Shown here: positions 60,337-64,000 of the stretch, one piece after another | Numbering within the stretch: the first letter of the stretch is position 1 | Layout: every line of letters begins with the position of its first letter | Assembly (NCBI GenBank): GCA_023414355.1 | Contig: JAEZOB010000024.1 | Coordinates: 1 to 64,000 of the forward strand | Reading direction: 5' to 3' | Length of the DNA stretch: 64,000 bases | From: Bacillota bacterium | GTDB lineage: Bacteria > Bacillota > Clostridia > Lachnospirales > Lachnospiraceae | Notes under the pieces: generated by a model | The model's database searches: none | What the model was told of the DNA's origin: nothing | What the model saw: only the letters and a program-made list of their open reading frames with translations | Made by a program: the position numbers and the translations under genes

Positions 60337-61998
60337 ATGAACTTAATTGAATTAATCAAACTGGTATTTGCATTTGCCGGCGGACTTGGTATGTTTTTAT
60401 ATGGGATGAACCTGATGGGGGATGGTCTTCAGAAGTCCGCAGGAAACAAAATGAAACGATTGCTGGGTTATCTTACAAACAACAGATTTGTAGCTGTTAT
60501 TGTCGGAACGGTGGTTACCGGTATTATTCAAAGTTCTTCTGCGACTACGGTAATGGTTGTAGGTTTTGTGAATGCTGGAATCATGAACCTGGGACAGGCT
60601 GTCGGAGTTATCATGGGAGCTAATATCGGTACAACTGTAACAGCATGGCTTGTTTCAATGAATGAATGGAGTGCTGTCCTGAAACCCGACTTTTTTGCAC
60701 CGGTATTAATAGCAATCGGTGCATTTATGTTGATGATGTCAAAGCATCAGAAAAAGAAGGATTTTGCAGAAATCATAATAGGTTTTGGATTATTGTTTGT
60801 TGGTTTGGACTTAATGGGAGGAGTGATCAAGCCATACAGTAATGCTCCTGTTTTTGTCAATGCATTTCGTTATTTAGGGAAGAACCCGTTTATGGGGGTG
60901 CTTGTGGGTGCAGTTGTGACAGCTATCATCCAAAGTTCTTCTGCCAGTGTTGGTATCCTGCAGACTCTGGCTATGTCGGGAGTGGTTAATTGGAATTCAG
61001 CAATATTTATTACCTTGGGACAGAATATCGGTACCTGTATTACGGCGATCTTATCTTCCTTGGGAGCGAATAAGACTGCAAAAAGAGCGGCATTCATTCA
61101 TTTATCCTTTAACGTGATTGGAACAGTACTTTTTGGTACGATCATGTTTATTATTTTCAGAGTTAACCAGGCATTTGCAGCATCCAAAATTAACAGCGTT
61201 GAGATTTCGATCTTTCATACTCTATTTAATGTATCAAATACGATTATGCTATTTCCTTTTGCAAATTGGCTTGTTAAGCTGTCTGGTTTCTTTATTGATG
61301 ATTCAAAGGTAGAGATTGCGGATGATGATGTACATGTGACATTACGGCATCTGGATGAAAGAATTCTTGAAACACCCTCCTTTGCTGTAGAGAATTCCAT
61401 CAAGGAAGTGGTTCATATGGGAAGAATTACTTTAGACAATGCAAGAGAAGCTGTAGAAGCTTTACTTTCGAATAATAAAGAAAAAGCTGAAAAAGTTCTA
61501 GAGATCGAGAAGATCATAGACGCACATCAAAAGATTATAACCGAATATTTGATTAAGATTAATAATTTGTCATTAACAGAAAAACAACATTTTATTGTCA
61601 ATGATCTGTTTAATACAATTACTAACATTGAAAGAGTCGGGGATCATGCCGAAAATCTCGCTGATTTAGCTTTAGAAAAGATTAATAACAATATCATTTT
61701 TACGGAGGATGCATATCGCGAACTGAAGGAGGTATGCACAACAGCAGTGGATTCCTTTGATTATGCAATTAGAGCACGTGAGACGAACGATCCGGAGTGC
61801 ATCAAAGAAGTAGAAAAGTTGGAGGCTGTTGTTGATGAAATGAAAGATGAGCTTAGGCAACGCCACATTGACCGTCTGTCTCAGGGACAATGCAACCCCG
61901 AAAACGGTGTAATCTTTATCGATGCGCTAATCAATCTTGAAAGAATATCAGATCACTCCTTAAATATTGTTAACTTTGTCGAAAGTGAGATGGAATAA
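60337..61998 (+). CDS. Na+/phosphate cotransporter with C-terminal PhoU domain
   Basis: 553 residues. The N-terminal half (about 1-310) has 8-9 TM helices with two inverted Na/Pi repeats, marked by VVTGIIQSSSATTVMVVGF and AVVTAIIQSSSASVGIL (the paired QSSS motifs of the SLC34/NptA family). The C-terminal half (about 340-553) is a helical PhoU-like domain (KEVVHMGRITLDNAREAV, VGDHAENLADLALEKI, RISDHSLNIVNFVE). It probably imports or exports phosphate with sodium, with PhoU giving regulation. GGAGG (60326-60330) sets ATG 60337. Confidence 0.95.
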   Translation: MNLIELIKLVFAFAGGLGMFLYGMNLMGDGLQKSAGNKMKRLLGYLTNNRFVAVIVGTVVTGIIQSSSATTVMVVGFVNAGIMNLGQAVGVIMGANIGTTVTAWLVSMNEWSAVLKPDFFAPVLIAIGAFMLMMSKHQKKKDFAEIIIGFGLLFVGLDLMGGVIKPYSNAPVFVNAFRYLGKNPFMGVLVGAVVTAIIQSSSASVGILQTLAMSGVVNWNSAIFITLGQNIGTCITAILSSLGANKTAKRAAFIHLSFNVIGTVLFGTIMFIIFRVNQAFAASKINSVEISIFHTLFNVSNTIMLFPFANWLVKLSGFFIDDSKVEIADDDVHVTLRHLDERILETPSFAVENSIKEVVHMGRITLDNAREAVEALLSNNKEKAEKVLEIEKIIDAHQKIITEYLIKINNLSLTEKQHFIVNDLFNTITNIERVGDHAENLADLALEKINNNIIFTEDAYRELKEVCTTAVDSFDYAIRARETNDPECIKEVEKLEAVVDEMKDELRQRHIDRLSQGQCNPENGVIFIDALINLERISDHSLNIVNFVESEME

Positions 61999-62088
61999 GT
62001 TACTACTGCAAAAATGCACAAAAATAAAGTAGGATGATTATTATTTATAAACATAATCATAATATTAATGAAATAGGTAAATAAGCTC

Positions 62089-62117
62089 TTGATATTTTAT
62101 TCATAATTAGGTAAAAT
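62089..62117 (+). promoter_or_regulatory. Sigma-A-type promoter of gap
   Basis: TTGATA (62089-62094), 17 bp, TAAAAT (62112-62117), 108 bp before the gap start codon. AT-rich DNA lies upstream. Confidence 0.65.
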
Positions 62118-62224
62118 GATTCTGGATTGAGATTTTTTTGTCAATGTGCCCAATCTATGTAAATATGATTAATTGCTGCCCTATGGCAGTATATTATAAA
62201 TTTATTAATTAGGAGGAATTAATC

Positions 62225-63238
62225 ATGGCAGTAAAAGTAGCAATTAATGGTTTTGGACGTATCGGCCGTCTTGCATTCAGACAGATGTTCGGCGCAGAAG
62301 GTTATGAAATCGTAGCCATCAATGATTTAACAGATGCTAAGATGTTAGCTCACTTATTAAAATACGATTCCGCACAGGGAAGATATGCTAAGGCTGATAC
62401 AGTTGTAGCTAAAGAAAATTCCATCGTTGTAGATGGTAAGGAGATTCAGATCTATGCTCAGAAGAATCCCGCTGATTTACCTTGGGGTAAGCTCGGTGTA
62501 GATGTAGTTCTTGAGTGCACAGGTTTCTTTGCTTCCAAGGCTAAGTCTCAGGCACATATCGATGCAGGTGCTAAGAAGGTTGTTATCTCCGCTCCGGCTG
62601 GTGATGATCTTCCTACCGTTGTATTCAGTGTTAATGAGAATATCTTAAAGGCATCTGATACTATCATTTCCGCAGCTTCTTGTACAACAAATTGTTTAGC
62701 TCCTATGGCTGACACATTAAATAAATTAGTTCCTGTAGAAAAAGGCTTCATGACAACGATCCACGCTTATACAGGTGATCAGATGACACTTGACGGCCCT
62801 CATCCGAAGGGTGATTTAAGAAGAGCTCGTGCTGCAGCTGTTAATATCGTTCCCAACTCCACAGGTGCTGCTAAGGCAATCGGCCTTGTTGTTCCTGAGT
62901 TAAACGGTAAGTTAGATGGCGCTGCACAGAGAGTACCTGTTCCGACAGGTTCTTTAACAGAATTGGTTGCAGTTGTGAATGGCAAGGTTGCTAAGGCTGA
63001 TATCAATGCAGCTATGAAGGCAGCAGCTAGTGCATCCTTCGGTTACACAGAAGATGAGCTTGTATCCTCCGATATCATCGGTATTACTTATGGTTCCTTG
63101 TTCGATGCTACTCAGACAAAGGTTACTGATTTAGGAAACGACAAGACATTAGTTAAGGTAGTTTCTTGGTATGATAACGAGAATTCCTACACAAGCCAGA
63201 TGGTTAGAACAATTAAATACTTTGCTGAATTAGCATAA
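62225..63238 (+). CDS. gap: Glyceraldehyde-3-phosphate dehydrogenase, type I
   Basis: Glycolytic enzyme oxidising glyceraldehyde-3-phosphate to 1,3-bisphosphoglycerate with NAD+. 337 residues: NAD-binding INGFGRIGRLAFRQM, AINDLTD (Asp favouring NAD), the catalytic Cys in AASCTTNCLAPMA, the His in TTIHAYTGDQ, and WYDNENSYTSQMVR. TTAGGAGGAATT before ATG and heavily biased codons indicate high expression. Followed by a strong terminator and pgk. Confidence 0.98.
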   Translation: MAVKVAINGFGRIGRLAFRQMFGAEGYEIVAINDLTDAKMLAHLLKYDSAQGRYAKADTVVAKENSIVVDGKEIQIYAQKNPADLPWGKLGVDVVLECTGFFASKAKSQAHIDAGAKKVVISAPAGDDLPTVVFSVNENILKASDTIISAASCTTNCLAPMADTLNKLVPVEKGFMTTIHAYTGDQMTLDGPHPKGDLRRARAAAVNIVPNSTGAAKAIGLVVPELNGKLDGAAQRVPVPTGSLTELVAVVNGKVAKADINAAMKAAASASFGYTEDELVSSDIIGITYGSLFDATQTKVTDLGNDKTLVKVVSWYDNENSYTSQMVRTIKYFAELA

Positions 63239-63265
63239 GATATATTTGCTTAATTGATCCATCAT

Positions 63266-63297
63266 GGGTCCGGTCTCTCAGGACCGGACCCTTTTTT
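63266..63297 (+). terminator. Strong rho-independent terminator after gap
   Basis: GGGTCCGGTC-CTC-region loop-GACCGGACCC, a GC-rich 10-bp stem followed by TTTTTT. Confidence 0.92.
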
Positions 63298-63385
63298 CAT
63301 CTCAAAAGAGATAAGTACTCTGAGTATTTTTCTCTTGGAAGACGTGATTGGCGTTATAATAAAGAGAGTTGAAAGGAGATATGAT

Positions 63386-64000
63386 ATGTTAAATAAGAAG
63401 ACTGTTGATGATATCAATGTAAAAGGTCAAAGAGTATTAGTTAGATGCGATTTTAACGTTCCGTTGCAGGAAGGCAGAATTACCGATGAGGTGCGTCTGG
63501 TAGCTGCACTCCCTACAATTAAGAAGTTAATCAATGATGGAGGAAAGGTTATTCTTTGCTCTCATCTTGGTAAGCCGAAGGGTGAACCGAAGCCGGAATT
63601 ATCACTGGCTCCTGTAGCTGTAAGATTAGCTCAGCTGCTAGGACAGGAAGTGAAATTCGCAAAGGATGACAACGTAGTTGGTGAGAATGCAAAGGCGGCT
63701 GTTGCTGCTATGAAGGATGGCGAAGTAGTTCTTCTTGAGAATACCCGTTACAGAGTAGAAGAGACCAAGAATGGCGAAGCTTTCAGTCAGGAACTCGCAT
63801 CTCTTTGCGATGTATTCGTAGATGATGCTTTTGGTACCGCTCACAGAGCACACTGCTCCAATGTAGGTGTTACCCAGTATGTCAAGACAGCAGTAGTTGG
63901 TTACTTAATGCAGAAGGAGATCGATTTCCTTGGCAATGCTGTTAATAATCCTGTTAGACCTTTTGTTGCTATCCTTGGCGGTTCTAAGGTTTCCAGCAAG
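63386..64000 (+). CDS. pgk: Phosphoglycerate kinase, partial at the right edge
   Basis: The first 205 residues of the enzyme that transfers the phosphate of 1,3-bisphosphoglycerate to ADP. It has KTVDDINVKGQRVLVRCDFN at the N-terminus, then RITDEVRLVAALPTI, LCSHLGKPKGEP (substrate-binding His-Leu-Gly-Arg/Lys), VVLLENTRYRVEE, FVDDAFGTAHRAHCSN and VAILGGSKVSSK at the edge. AAAGGAG (63372-63378) sets ATG 63386. A TATAAT at 63355 may be its -10. The gene runs on beyond the window. Confidence 0.97.
   Translation, partial: MLNKKTVDDINVKGQRVLVRCDFNVPLQEGRITDEVRLVAALPTIKKLINDGGKVILCSHLGKPKGEPKPELSLAPVAVRLAQLLGQEVKFAKDDNVVGENAKAAVAAMKDGEVVLLENTRYRVEETKNGEAFSQELASLCDVFVDDAFGTAHRAHCSNVGVTQYVKTAVVGYLMQKEIDFLGNAVNNPVRPFVAILGGSKVSSK

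Noticed and set aside
1..64000. tRNA, rRNA, integrase, transposase or prophage genes
   Set aside because: No frame or RNA pattern resembling these could be found on either strand.

Overview
The window is AT-rich, low-GC Firmicutes DNA from an endospore-forming Clostridia, most likely a Lachnospiraceae (cluster XIVa) relative. This rests on a complete spoIIIAA-AH operon, spoIVB and spo0A, strong GGAGG ribosome binding sites, several TTG starts and U-tailed hairpin terminators. The placement is inferred from gene content and style, not from a database search.

The backbone follows the gene order known from Bacillus subtilis between aroQ and spo0A: aroQ - M24 peptidase - efp - (spacer) - spoIIIAA-AH - asp23 - nusB - xseA - xseB - ispA - dxs - tlyA - nadK - argR - (spacer) - recN - spoIVB - spo0A. 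Before it lie pheT, two GNAT acetyltransferases, a CgeB-like glycosyltransferase with a methyltransferase, mscL, a signal-less GH5 glycosidase, yqeG and aroK. After it come a Gly/Thr-rich protein, a Na/Pi cotransporter, gap and the 5' part of pgk.

Two accessory islands interrupt this synteny. Island 1 (about 11.9-24.6 kb, between efp and spoIIIAA) carries an unknown DUF4304-like gene, an XRE regulator with two related membrane proteins, an AraC/GyrI-type regulator broken by a perfect 85-bp tandem duplication, a GNAT, a PhnB-like protein, a nitroreductase, an MFS exporter behind an attenuator-like leader, an ABM-like protein, tag, a LytTR module, aroE and palindromic repeats. Six copies of one terminator-like hairpin, the first being the terminator of efp, punctuate its first 9 kb. 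Two of them are preceded by copies of the efp 3' tail. This looks like repeated cassette acquisition or duplication at the efp 3' end and is the most unusual signal in the window.

Island 2 (about 38.5-54.8 kb, between argR and recN) has yebC, an XRE pseudogene with an early stop codon, a second yebC 3' remnant split by an 0.8-kb insert carrying an exported coiled-coil protein, an exported amidohydrolase, two small unknown proteins, a DUF975 protein with a palindromic operator, a MATE exporter, an SH3-NlpC/P60 hydrolase, a cadC-cadA heavy-metal module and a 1268-residue BIG_2 repeat protein.

Hairpin-forming repeats occur throughout: a 118-bp tandem repeat before pheT, a 14-bp tandem repeat at 3.4 kb, a palindromic family with GATAAAGTGTCAAAA ends (6.4 and 24.1-24.3 kb), a second hairpin family shared between 3.5 and 56.6 kb, and a long inverted repeat between nusB and xseA. 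No tRNA, rRNA, CRISPR array, integrase or transposase was found.
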